NCBI GenBank assembly: GCA_002337605.1
Contig: DDGL01000014.1
Location: forward strand, 331,963-395,962
DNA: 64,000 bases
DNA from: Flavobacteriaceae bacterium UBA1903
GTDB taxonomy: Bacteria > Bacteroidota > Bacteroidia > Flavobacteriales > Flavobacteriaceae
Direction of reading: 5' to 3'
Each line of letters starts with the position of its first letter. Position 1 is the first letter of the stretch. The position numbers were made by a program, and so were the translations under genes. Below are positions 36,963 through 45,672 of the stretch, piece by piece. The notes under the pieces were generated by a model. The model saw only the letters and a list, made by a program, of their open reading frames with translations. It was not told where the DNA came from and did no database searches.

Positions 36963-37115
36963 TCATTTAGAGAAAATAGGTGTACAAGCTGCAACCATGG
37001 TTTTAAACATGTGTTGTCCATAAGAGCCCAGCTTTTTACTAAAAAGTCCTAAACCTTCTCGCTCCTCATAAATACTCTTTGCATTTTTAAGATAATAGAT
37101 TGTTAGATTTTGCTT
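36963..37115 (-). pseudogene. Short coding remnant downstream of the aryl polyene operon
   Basis: In one minus-strand frame 50 codons are open between two stops, with protein-like composition: YYLKNAKSIYEEREGLGLFS continuing into SKKLGSYGQHMFKTMVAACT and ending PIFSK. No ATG or GTG start lies at its left end; the only Met codons are internal. It begins 13 bases after the stop of the last cluster gene (37129) and runs in the same direction, so it may be what is left of a further cluster gene. I cannot name a family. Confidence 0.4.
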
Positions 37116-37128
37116 TTATAGCGATAAA

Positions 37129-38421
37129 TTAACCTCTCCTATCTACTAACAAAACAGGTTTCCTGCTTAATTTTGGAGATTGCAGCACCTCAATTCTGTC
37201 TTGTGTGGTAAATTCAATTCCTGGACGTACGCGGAGTTTTGCTCTAAAATGATCTTTTAAGGTGTCCTTGAAATTTTCCGAAAGATCGTCTGAGACTACT
37301 TTTACCAATAGTTCATCGGTACCTAGTTCATTTTGAAAAATCTCGATCACGAAACTTTGTATTTGTTCAAAATCCTGTAAAATATTATACATAGCAGGCG
37401 GATAGAGGGTGGTGCCTTTGTATTTTATCATTTGCTGTTTCCGGCCAACTACCGGTCCCAATCGCTGGGTGTTTCTACCACAAGAGCAGACTTGGGTGTG
37501 CGCTCTTACCATGTCTCCCGTCTTAAAACGCACGAGTGGCATCCCCTCGATCCCGAGAGTTGTAATCACAAGTTCACCAACTGTACCATCTGGCACGGGC
37601 TGCCCCTGGTCATCTAGAATTTCAGTAATAATAAGATCCGGATGCGCATGTCCCCCTTGTTTTGCTTCACACTCATTAAATGCGGTTTGCATTTCAGTAG
37701 AAGCATAGGTAGCATATAAGTCGATATTCCATGCTTCTGAAATTTTCTTTCCGAGAGCATTCAGCTCAAAATGTTCATCACGTATGGGTTCTCCAATACA
37801 AATTGCCGCTTTAACCGAAGTTTTTGAAATATCAATGGTATGTTCTCGGGCATAAACCGCCAGCTTTAACAAAAATGAAGGCACACAAATTAAATAGGTG
37901 GGTTGAAATTTTAAAATACTATCCCATTGTAATTCTGGTATGCCAGAGCCAACTCTAATTACGGAGGCTCCCAACTTCCGAAGCCCTGTAAAGTATGCCA
38001 GCCCAGCCATAAATCTACGATCCAACGTTGTCATTAACTGCACAGTATCTTCGCTCGTGATACCAGAGCACGCTAAAGAAATTGATTCATTGTAGGCTAA
38101 TCGCTGCAAATCTTTTTCGGTCAATCCAATGGTAACAGGCGCTCCTAGTGTTCCAGAAGTAGTCACATAATCTATGATGTTATTTTTGGGAACACAGAAG
38201 AAATCATCATTGTATTCTTGTAAATCGTCTTTTGTGGTGCACGGAATTTTTCGCAAAGCTGCCAAACTATCTATTTCGTCAATTTCAATATTGTTTTTGG
38301 CAAATAGCGCTCTGTAAAACGGCGAATTTTCTGAAACATACTGTAGCGTCTCTTTCAGTTTTTGATACTGAAAAGCTTCAATTTCTTGTGTAGGTTTTGT
38401 TGCTATACTAGGTTTTTTCAT
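37129..38421 (-). CDS. AMP-dependent ligase, phenylacetate-CoA ligase (PaaK)-like
   Basis: This 430-residue adenylating enzyme resembles PaaK and coenzyme F390 synthetase. It shows the P-loop-like TTSGTLGAPVTIGLT (residues about 88-102), the YASTEMQTAFNEC aryl-AMP region, TLGIEGMPLVRFKTGDM, and the RKQQMIKYKGTTLYPPAMYN hinge. Cysteines in CSCGRNTQR suit the small zinc-like site seen in this family. In this cluster the likely substrate is 4-coumarate from the ammonia-lyase, loaded onto ACP or CoA as the polyene starter; that is inference. Its start overlaps the C45 gene stop by four bases. It is the last intact gene of the operon. Confidence 0.88.
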   Translation of the reverse strand: MKKPSIATKPTQEIEAFQYQKLKETLQYVSENSPFYRALFAKNNIEIDEIDSLAALRKIPCTTKDDLQEYNDDFFCVPKNNIIDYVTTSGTLGAPVTIGLTEKDLQRLAYNESISLACSGITSEDTVQLMTTLDRRFMAGLAYFTGLRKLGASVIRVGSGIPELQWDSILKFQPTYLICVPSFLLKLAVYAREHTIDISKTSVKAAICIGEPIRDEHFELNALGKKISEAWNIDLYATYASTEMQTAFNECEAKQGGHAHPDLIITEILDDQGQPVPDGTVGELVITTLGIEGMPLVRFKTGDMVRAHTQVCSCGRNTQRLGPVVGRKQQMIKYKGTTLYPPAMYNILQDFEQIQSFVIEIFQNELGTDELLVKVVSDDLSENFKDTLKDHFRAKLRVRPGIEFTTQDRIEVLQSPKLSRKPVLLVDRRG

Positions 38422-40091
38422 TTCAATTTTCGCTTGGCTTTTTTCAAAAATTTCTCCACCAATTCCACTTCATCCAGCGAAGGTATCTCTTTTTGTGAAG
38501 CTTCGGTGAGAGCTATCACAGCTTCTTTATAATTTCTATTTTCGTAGTAATAGCGCCCTGCTAAATAATGCGCTTTCCAATACTCTGGATTTAAGGATAT
38601 TAAACCTTCAATTTTTGATGTATTGTGGTACAAGTCAGTTTCGATTTCAGTTTCAATTTCAGCTTCGATTTTCCGGTAAGCCTTATAATTTTCATAGGCT
38701 TGGGTTTGTAAAAAGGGCGAAGCAGCGATAGTGTGCTCTTTTTCTGAAAGAGAAATAAGCGATGGATTTCCCGCTCTATTGGTAAACACCTCCTCCAAAT
38801 CGTAGCACACAAAAGCACCCAGTTGATACGGATTGGCAGATATCCACACTTTTAAATCGGCAGGCTGAAACACAATACCATGATGTGCCAGCAACTGGTT
38901 TAAGGCTTTTTCATTTCCATAGCCGATGTCTGCACCGTTTAATCCTTTCCGGTTTCTAAGTAGTGCAACGGCTTCCGTAGGATTTACTTTTTCTTCAGAA
39001 TCCAGCAACTCTGTCATTCGGTTGAAACGGTAGGCAGTATGGCTTTCTTCAATGGTCTTTAGGTTTCTTCGGTCATTCTCAAATGCTTCACTTTGAAAAT
39101 GGTTTGCACAAATTAATGCTGAAGTATTTTCAACTTCAAAAACACCAAAATTGTTAGGCGACACTTCCAGTAAAACTGCTTTTTCATCTTTGGCGCTTCC
39201 CACCATAATCGCTTCAGAAACAAAAACTTCTCTTTTTTTTGCAATGGCAATAGCTTCATCGATGGTGGAAGCATACTGCAAAATCTCACGTGCTACAATG
39301 GAAATAGGGGTCTTTGCCACCAAAGGAATCTTCGACCTTCCTGCATTAATGGTTACCGTTAACCCCTGGTCATTCATCCCGGAAACAACGCCAATAAAAC
39401 CACCCCAGGTCACGCTCATAAATTTGTGTCCTTCCTCCGGATGTACAAAAGCTATTATTTTTTCTTCAGCAAAAGCATCGCCTGCGTAAAAATCGAAATT
39501 GCGTCCTATCAGTAAGTTTCCATCCTCACTTTTGGTGTCCCAAACAGCAAAACTCGTACAGCCCACCAGCATTAAATCCTGTAGCGCATGTCCAATATCA
39601 TGCGCGCCGTGTAAATACAGCGAACGTAAATACGGCGGAGCCAGGTCGTTAAACTCTGGTGATGCATATCTTGAGACTCCGTATATTTCGGTTTTGTACT
39701 CTTCGGGGATGTGCTTATACATCTTACGGTTGTACCATTTTAAAAATTTGGTTAAGAACTTTTGTTGTCCTTCGCCAGGCACTAGGCTATTTACTTTATC
39801 GAGAAATACTTTTTCCTGTTTGTAGTAAAGTGCTTGTGTTAAGCTTCCGTTTGCCAATCCACGTTCCAAGGGATTCCCTTCTACGTAAAGCTCCCATAAA
39901 CCAAACTTGTTTTTGGTCAGGAAGTTATTTCCCTGAGTAAAGGTGCTGTCATTTATGGTTAGTTTTTCTGGAAGGTCCCCTGTATATTTTGAAATATCCG
40001 GGCGGTCTTTAAGGGATTTTTTGACTCCACAGCCTGTTAGGGTTAAGACTAGTAAAAAAAGTATTGCTATGTTAAACCTGTTACTTCTCAT
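38418..40091 (-). CDS. C45-family autoproteolytic acyltransferase/hydrolase lipoprotein
   Basis: A 557-residue Ntn-hydrolase-fold protein. It has a lipobox (LTLTGC, followed by GVKKS), so it is membrane-anchored outside the cytoplasm. About residue 178 is Cys in MLVGCTSFAVWDTK, the expected autocatalytic nucleophile; GNLLIGRNFDFYAGDAFAEE and WGGFIGVVSGMNDQGLTVTI follow, as in acyl-CoA:6-aminopenicillanate acyltransferase-type proteins. A TPR-like C terminus (YLAGRYYYENRNYKEAVIAL) follows. Its role may be acyl transfer or hydrolysis of the polyene ester or amide outside the inner membrane. It overlaps both neighbours (11 and 4 bases). Confidence 0.85.
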   Translation of the reverse strand: MRSNRFNIAILFLLVLTLTGCGVKKSLKDRPDISKYTGDLPEKLTINDSTFTQGNNFLTKNKFGLWELYVEGNPLERGLANGSLTQALYYKQEKVFLDKVNSLVPGEGQQKFLTKFLKWYNRKMYKHIPEEYKTEIYGVSRYASPEFNDLAPPYLRSLYLHGAHDIGHALQDLMLVGCTSFAVWDTKSEDGNLLIGRNFDFYAGDAFAEEKIIAFVHPEEGHKFMSVTWGGFIGVVSGMNDQGLTVTINAGRSKIPLVAKTPISIVAREILQYASTIDEAIAIAKKREVFVSEAIMVGSAKDEKAVLLEVSPNNFGVFEVENTSALICANHFQSEAFENDRRNLKTIEESHTAYRFNRMTELLDSEEKVNPTEAVALLRNRKGLNGADIGYGNEKALNQLLAHHGIVFQPADLKVWISANPYQLGAFVCYDLEEVFTNRAGNPSLISLSEKEHTIAASPFLQTQAYENYKAYRKIEAEIETEIETDLYHNTSKIEGLISLNPEYWKAHYLAGRYYYENRNYKEAVIALTEASQKEIPSLDEVELVEKFLKKAKRKLK

Positions 40092-40950
40092 ACCGCTTAT
40101 TCACCTCTCGTAACACTTTACTTTCTTTATAATCGGTCCATTTCTCGCCCTGGATACGGCGCATGATATTTTCAAAATTTCGCATAAAAAGAAGGTTACT
40201 GAATAGCTTTGCCAGACGCTTTCCGTTTCTTGGAAAAGCTCTCAAAGTGATGGAAAAACCTGCATCTTCATAGGTTATATAGTGCCAATACCCGCTAGGC
40301 ATATAAAGTGCATCACCGTGTTGCATGGTTACTGAAATTCCTTCCACATCACGTAATGCAGGGTATGTATCAAAATCTGGATGATCCATATCTATGGTTT
40401 CCAGATTATGCACCGTATACGGCACTTTATATAAATATTTTGCCTGATTGGGATGAAACAGCGTTACTTTTTTGGTTCCGTGAAAGTGGAAGTGCATTAA
40501 ATCTGCCAGATCCATATCGTAATGCGCCAGTACTTTTCCGCCTTTACTTCCAAAGAACATCACGGGGAGTTTTTTAAAAAAAGGTAAACCAATATCGGGG
40601 TAATCGAAATCTTTGGTAAGTTGTGGCATTTTCTGAAGCACATTGTAAAAAAACATGCGCAAGTCTGTAGGACCTTTTTTTAAGATGTCAATGTAATCGT
40701 AGAGCTTCATTTCGACAGCAGCTACAACCGATTTTTTATGCCCTTTGGTAGGTACATTATTGTACAAAGGCACTACTTGTTCTCCAGCCAGGCTTTGAAT
40801 ATAGTCCAGATCCCACTTTTTATAAGCTGGCCAGTCTTTCGTCAGGTTCTTAATAAGCACCGGACGTTGTGGTTTGTAGTATTGCTTTACAAAATCTGCT
40901 TTGTTAATACTATCTACAACGGTAATGGGGGTGGTTTTTATCTGGCTCAT
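40081..40950 (-). CDS. Cupin-like (JmjC/cupin_8) domain protein
   Basis: The 289 residues start with RPVLIKNLTKDWPAYKKWDL, the N-terminal cupin_8 signature. The cupin core has LAHYDMDLADLMHFHFHGTK, where His-x-Asp could bind Fe(II), then KKVTLFHPNQAKYLYKVPYT and a third likely ligand in LYMPSGYWHYITYEDAGFSI. The set H-x-D...H fits 2-oxoglutarate-dependent hydroxylases; the substrate is unknown. It overlaps the MMPL gene by 4 bases and the C45 gene by 11. A hydroxylating step on the polyene or lipid is possible but not shown. Confidence 0.85.
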   Translation of the reverse strand: MSQIKTTPITVVDSINKADFVKQYYKPQRPVLIKNLTKDWPAYKKWDLDYIQSLAGEQVVPLYNNVPTKGHKKSVVAAVEMKLYDYIDILKKGPTDLRMFFYNVLQKMPQLTKDFDYPDIGLPFFKKLPVMFFGSKGGKVLAHYDMDLADLMHFHFHGTKKVTLFHPNQAKYLYKVPYTVHNLETIDMDHPDFDTYPALRDVEGISVTMQHGDALYMPSGYWHYITYEDAGFSITLRAFPRNGKRLAKLFSNLLFMRNFENIMRRIQGEKWTDYKESKVLREVNKRYEK

Positions 40951-43388
40951 CTGGAATGCTTCTTAATACCTTTAAAAATAAGAAAATGATATAACAAAGG
41001 CTGTACAGTGAACGAAATTATCATAGCAGCAAGTATCCCAATAACTGCAACCGAAGCGATGGAGTGTAAGGCAGGATGCTTTGCAAAAATAAGCACTCCA
41101 ACACCCAAAACAGTTGTAAGCACTGAAAGCAAAATGGATGTTTTGTGGGTTGCCAATGCTATTTTTGGACCTGTGCCATCTAGTAGCAATCCATTGGTAA
41201 CGAAAATACTATAATCTACTCCCAGCCCAAAAATAAACGTGGTAATGATTACATTGAATACATTAAACTGCAATCCTAATACTCCCATAATTCCTAAGGT
41301 GATAAACCAAGTAAGCAGTATAGGCAAAATAGTGACGAGCGTTAGTTTTAAATTTCGGTAGAAAAGCAATAATAAAAACACGACCACACCCAAGCTGAAA
41401 TAAATAAGTTTATTGAAATCTGTTTTAAGGTTCCCTAGCAGGGTTTCGTTTATGTCTAAACGATCGATGACCAAAATAGCCTCCGTTTGAGCGAACGCTT
41501 GTTTTACTAACTCTGACTGTTCCTCGGAAACTTTCACTAATGACGTTACCGTTGTAAATCCGTTTTTACTGGAAATAAAATCGGCTGTTGCTATCGTGTT
41601 GATTGTTTCAAATTCTGAAAGTTGTAACGGCTTAAAATCCTGCTCTAATACATCATAAAATTGTAGAAATGAGTTAGGTTTAAAACCAGCTGCAACCCCA
41701 TTTTTTTTCAATAATTGCGTAGCACTATCTTTTAAGGTTGTATTCCAGAACCGATTCCAGGTTTCAATTTTTTGCTGTTGCTTTTTTTCTGAAGCAACCA
41801 GACCCGCAATAGAGTTGTAACTTATAAGTTTATCATTTTCTTTAAGCTGTTTCAAAACCGAAAGAGCGTCATCATTAGCTTCCAGTACTTCTTGTAAGCT
41901 TGTCCCATGCCCAACAACATACAAAGATCTTGATTGGGTATTTAGCAATGTGTCTAGTTCCTTCTCAGCTTTGTTTAAAGACTCCGGCACATAATTTAAT
42001 TGCGAAATATCTTTATTGAAAATAACGCGCTTATAGGTGAAAATACTCAAAACTAATGCTGCAAGCACTAAGCAAATGAGTACTTTATTAGTGTGAAAAG
42101 GATAACTCGAAAATAAATCCAATACGGTTCTTTTGTTCCTGGTGGCAGTGTAACCTTTATATACTTGTGGAATAAAAAATAAAGAAAAAACAGCAGCTCC
42201 TAACACACTTATTGCAGCAAAAACTCCTAAATCCTGTAATGCTTGTGAATCTATAAAAAGCAAACATAAAAATGCTAAAGCCGTTGTTAGACTACTCATT
42301 AAAATAGGCTTCACCACATCATGAAACAATATTGTTGCACCATCTCCACTGCGAATATGGGTTAAAATATGCAGTGAATAATCCAACGTAACCCCCAATA
42401 ATACCGATCCTATTCCTAAAGAAATACCCGAAATCTCTCCCCGAAACAATGCCAAAAAAGCTACAGATAGCAACCCTCCAAATAAGGTTGGTACTAACAA
42501 AATGATTGGGATTGTAAGCCTCCGGTAGAAGATCATAAAAAGCAACACTAATAAGGTAAGTGCAACACTTACAGTTACTTGTACATCGCTTTTAATTTGT
42601 TGGGCATTGGCAACCGCAATAAATACTCCTCCAAAATAACTGGCTGCTGCGGTCGAAGAATACTGTTTGTTAAGCTGTTCTTGTAACGTATACAAGTTCG
42701 CTACAAAAGCTTCATTTTTATCGGTTTCAGAAGTTGGAAATTTCGGCGTGATAAAAAGTAACAAATGTGCTTTATCCTTACTTACCAGAAACCCATTTTC
42801 TACTTCAAAATCTTCGCTTACTCCTAATTGTTTTAATTGTTGGATTCCTAGCAATGAAATTCCCAGCGGATCCCGTGCGATAGTTTTTTTTGCCAATAAT
42901 CCTGTTGGAGAAACCAAGGTGTTGTAGTTCTGTTTTGTAATATTGGCAATGCTATCTGCATTCAGTTTTTGAGCGATGGTTTGATAGTCGTCGTCGGTTA
43001 GAAAGAGCGGTATGTTTTCATAGACAAAGTCCAGAACATCCAATGCAGTTTCATCGGTTACGGTACCCTGAACGTCTTTTACAGTTCCTTTAAAATTTTG
43101 GTCAAGGCTGTCTAGAAACTGGGCTGCATAGTTGGTCAGGTCTTCAGTAGTGCCTTTCTCTTGTTTCTGAATGTGAACGATAATTTTATCTGAGAAGTTA
43201 GCTGTTTCCAGCACTTTTTGAAGGCGTTCATTTTCAGTAGTCATTGGGATTAATTTCGAAATATCCTCTTCAAGTTTTATAGAACTAGCGACAAAACCTA
43301 ATACCCCGAAAACCAACACCATCCCTACCCAAAACAAGGATTTTTGTTGCTGAAAAAAACGGTATGTTTTCAGAAAAAAATTACTCAC
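40947..43388 (-). CDS. MMPL/RND-family lipid exporter
   Basis: An 813-residue transporter of the RND type with two sets of membrane helices around large extracytoplasmic loops: one helix near the N terminus and five at about 245-415, then one at about 435 and five at about 640-800. Conserved segments are GIGSVLLGVTLDYSLHILTH and IITTFIFGLGVDYSIFVTNG, which carry the Asp-Tyr pair of the proton relay. Related exporters sit in aryl polyene clusters of Gram-negative bacteria (ApeM role) and are thought to move the lipid product. It overlaps its neighbours by 8 and 4 bases. Confidence 0.9.
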   Translation of the reverse strand: MSNFFLKTYRFFQQQKSLFWVGMVLVFGVLGFVASSIKLEEDISKLIPMTTENERLQKVLETANFSDKIIVHIQKQEKGTTEDLTNYAAQFLDSLDQNFKGTVKDVQGTVTDETALDVLDFVYENIPLFLTDDDYQTIAQKLNADSIANITKQNYNTLVSPTGLLAKKTIARDPLGISLLGIQQLKQLGVSEDFEVENGFLVSKDKAHLLLFITPKFPTSETDKNEAFVANLYTLQEQLNKQYSSTAAASYFGGVFIAVANAQQIKSDVQVTVSVALTLLVLLFMIFYRRLTIPIILLVPTLFGGLLSVAFLALFRGEISGISLGIGSVLLGVTLDYSLHILTHIRSGDGATILFHDVVKPILMSSLTTALAFLCLLFIDSQALQDLGVFAAISVLGAAVFSLFFIPQVYKGYTATRNKRTVLDLFSSYPFHTNKVLICLVLAALVLSIFTYKRVIFNKDISQLNYVPESLNKAEKELDTLLNTQSRSLYVVGHGTSLQEVLEANDDALSVLKQLKENDKLISYNSIAGLVASEKKQQQKIETWNRFWNTTLKDSATQLLKKNGVAAGFKPNSFLQFYDVLEQDFKPLQLSEFETINTIATADFISSKNGFTTVTSLVKVSEEQSELVKQAFAQTEAILVIDRLDINETLLGNLKTDFNKLIYFSLGVVVFLLLLFYRNLKLTLVTILPILLTWFITLGIMGVLGLQFNVFNVIITTFIFGLGVDYSIFVTNGLLLDGTGPKIALATHKTSILLSVLTTVLGVGVLIFAKHPALHSIASVAVIGILAAMIISFTVQPLLYHFLIFKGIKKHSR

Positions 43389-44577
43389 GCCGCGTTACTT
43401 TTCTAGGTTGAACTACTTTTAAAATTAAATACCCCACCACTCCAAAAACTACCGCCGAAGTGACCGAAAGCACCACACTTCCAACCAAATAGCTTTCAAG
43501 ATGTTTAATCGCATCAAAATCGGTTAATTCACTCATTGAAAAAGACGATGTTTCACCTAAAACAAAATTTCCCGTTCGCACGCTGGCCCACAATACAAAA
43601 GGAATGAAAGGGGGCAAACTTATATTACTGAATGCAAAGGAGATCACTTTATTCAGCTTAAGGAAAATAGCAAGAAAAATAACAATTACAGTATGAAAAC
43701 CCCATAAGGGAGACAATCCCAAAAAGACACCTAAAGCAATGGACAGAGCCTTCTTTTTTGGAGAATCTTTACTGCCCAGAAAATCTTCGGCTAAAAATTT
43801 TTTGAATCCTTTTTTTTTTAATCGCCTGTAATAATCACGTGGAATAATATACAAGCCCTTCATAAGAAGAAAGCCAATAATTAATACCACAATACGGGCA
43901 ATGTCCATAAAAGGTCGAAAATGAGACACCCGGTCCTCGGGGTACAATACTTTTATAGGAATATTTTTTACGGTTATGCCCCGCCAATGCGCTCTTACGA
44001 TCACTTCGGTTTCAAACTCGAATTTCTTCGTCCACCGCAAAAAATTGATTTTTTGCAAGGCTTTTATAGGATACATTCTGAAACCAGATTGCGTATCGGT
44101 TAGCTGCAGCCCGGTGACACTCCGCACCCAAAAACCAGAAATCCGATTTCCCCGGGCACTGCTTTCTAATACGTCTGCCACATTCATATTCCTATCGCCA
44201 ATGAGGAATGTATTTTTGTCTTCGGAAGCTTCGATGGCATTCACAAAATTTGGAAGGTCTTCTGGAAAATGCTGCCCATCGGTATCTAATGTAATAGCAC
44301 GTTCATAGCCCAGCGCTAAAGCCTTCTTAAAACCGACTTTTAAGGCATTTCCCTTCCCCCTGTTTTTTGGTAGATGAATTTGAATTAGCTGCGGGTAATT
44401 CACCAGCAGCTCTGGAGTTACATCTGAAGAACCATCGTTTACCAGAATAATTTCTTCCGTAAAAGCAAGCACCCCATTCAAGATTCTGGGAAGGGTCATT
44501 TCATTATTGTAGGTAGCCAGAACTACGCAGCATTTAAGCTGTTTAAGTCGTTCCGCTATAGTAGTAGTGCTCTCCAA
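43381..44577 (-). CDS. Glycosyltransferase family 2 fused to DUF2062
   Basis: The 398-residue protein has a GT2 domain (about 1-225) with CCVVLATYNNEMTLPRILNG, the DxD-like TLDTDGQHFPEDL and the QSGFRMYPIKAL acceptor loop, as in polyprenyl-phosphate glycosyltransferases. Residues about 250-390 form DUF2062 with several membrane helices (ALSIALGVFLGLSPLWGFHT). The GT2-membrane layout fits transfer of a sugar to a lipid carrier on the inner membrane. A glycosyltransferase is also a usual part of aryl polyene clusters. The DUF2062 function is unknown. It lies 12 bases after the small dehydratase gene and overlaps the exporter gene by 8. Confidence 0.9.
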   Translation of the reverse strand: MESTTTIAERLKQLKCCVVLATYNNEMTLPRILNGVLAFTEEIILVNDGSSDVTPELLVNYPQLIQIHLPKNRGKGNALKVGFKKALALGYERAITLDTDGQHFPEDLPNFVNAIEASEDKNTFLIGDRNMNVADVLESSARGNRISGFWVRSVTGLQLTDTQSGFRMYPIKALQKINFLRWTKKFEFETEVIVRAHWRGITVKNIPIKVLYPEDRVSHFRPFMDIARIVVLIIGFLLMKGLYIIPRDYYRRLKKKGFKKFLAEDFLGSKDSPKKKALSIALGVFLGLSPLWGFHTVIVIFLAIFLKLNKVISFAFSNISLPPFIPFVLWASVRTGNFVLGETSSFSMSELTDFDAIKHLESYLVGSVVLSVTSAVVFGVVGYLILKVVQPRKVTRRE

Positions 44578-44589
44578 AAATAACCTGTT

Positions 44590-44964
44590 TTAGCCAAGTT
44601 TTGCGAATACAAGTGAACATTGCATTACTGTGACTCCATCGACAAAAGTAGTGCTATTTTTAACTTTTAAGGTGTTCTCTTCCTGCTGAAATGTTAGATG
44701 AAACTCCAACGTGTCCCTTTCAAAAGGATTTACCGGGGTAAGAAACTTTACACGGTTGGCAGTATGCATAAAAAGTAAAGTTTTGTAATGTTTTTCTGTA
44801 AGCTCTTTTATAATTTGAAGCATAGCGACCCCAGGCAAAACCGGATGGTTGGGGAAATGTCCTTTAAATACTTCGTGCTCCTGGTTAAGTTGAAGTATCA
44901 CAGAAAGCGTATGTTCTTCAACTAATTTTCGGGCCTGGACGGTATAAAAGTTGTCTAAATTCAT
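44590..44964 (-). CDS. FabZ-like hotdog 3-hydroxyacyl-ACP dehydratase
   Basis: The 124-residue hotdog protein has GHFPNHPVLPGVAMLQIIKE at residues 35-54, which is the FabZ/FabA catalytic element with His36 in the active position. It would remove water from the 3-hydroxyacyl-ACP in each polyene extension cycle. A second hotdog protein is present in the cluster (51787-52239); the small, GHFP-type one here resembles the ApeI role. The acidic partner normally on the central helix cannot be assigned with certainty. Confidence 0.82.
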   Translation of the reverse strand: MNLDNFYTVQARKLVEEHTLSVILQLNQEHEVFKGHFPNHPVLPGVAMLQIIKELTEKHYKTLLFMHTANRVKFLTPVNPFERDTLEFHLTFQQEENTLKVKNSTTFVDGVTVMQCSLVFAKLG

Positions 44965-44972
44965 TTGCTATT

Positions 44973-45032
44973 TCTCTGTGGGTCTCTGTAGAACTTCTTA
45001 GAAAAGCAATACCGCAGAGACTCATGGAGACA
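44973..45032. repeat. Inverted TCTCTG repeat between two cluster genes
   Basis: TCTCTGTGGGTCTCTG (44973-44988) is inverted as CAGAGACTCATGGAGACA (45015-45032) with three mismatches, around a 26-base loop. It fills the 72-base gap between the LolA-like and FabZ-like genes, one of only two sizeable gaps in the operon, and resembles a mobile intergenic repeat. It could give an mRNA hairpin that alters expression of the downstream genes. Confidence 0.6.
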
Positions 45033-45036
45033 TCTG

Positions 45037-45672
45037 TTATAAGGTAAAGGTTTCTGCAGGAATTTTTACATTCGTCTTCCTTTTGCTGAAACGTATCAAG
45101 GTATAATCGGTATTGGGTTCTATGAGTTTAACCTGAATCACTTCCCCTTTTTCTTGCGTGAAGGTAAGTTCAAAAACTGAAACAAATCGCTTCATTTTTT
45201 TATCTCTTGGAATAAACTTCACCAGATACCCTTCTGCAGTATTAAAATAAGAAATCTCGAATTCATCTTCATCAAACATAGCACCTTTAATACTGTTTAC
45301 AATTAATTCGTTAAAACTTCGAAACAATTTGTTGCTACTCAGTTTTATTTCATCTTTCTTACCATTGTTATCTACCAGCAGGAGTTCCTCTTTAAAGATT
45401 ACTTTGTACGTCTTTGGAGTTGTATACTGCCAAAGTATGTTATCTGGAGCTTGAAAAGCCAACATTCCTTTTGAAACAATTGGCTCTGAGAGCATTTCTA
45501 ACTGCTTGACCTGTTCAAAATTACTTGTTATGGACGAAGTGTTTTTGGCAGTTTCCTGTACTTTTTCTTTAAAAGCTCGTTGTTCTTTTTCAGATAGTGG
45601 TGTTTGCCCAATGCATATAGTTAGGGACAACATTGAACCTAACAAAAAGAAAATAGTACACTTATTTTTCAT
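45037..45672 (-). CDS. LolA-like outer-membrane lipid/lipoprotein carrier
   Basis: The 211-residue protein has a signal peptide (CTIFFLLGSMLSLTICIGQ) and a LolA fold: TSSITSNFEQVKQLEMLSEP, then KGMLAFQAPDNILWQYTTPK and YKVIFKEELLLVDNNGKKDE, the segments forming the hydrophobic cup. LolA-like proteins are a standard part of aryl polyene clusters (ApeL role), where they are thought to carry the lipid across the periplasm. It overlaps the deacetylase gene by 11 bases. Confidence 0.9.
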   Translation of the reverse strand: MKNKCTIFFLLGSMLSLTICIGQTPLSEKEQRAFKEKVQETAKNTSSITSNFEQVKQLEMLSEPIVSKGMLAFQAPDNILWQYTTPKTYKVIFKEELLLVDNNGKKDEIKLSSNKLFRSFNELIVNSIKGAMFDEDEFEISYFNTAEGYLVKFIPRDKKMKRFVSVFELTFTQEKGEVIQVKLIEPNTDYTLIRFSKRKTNVKIPAETFTL

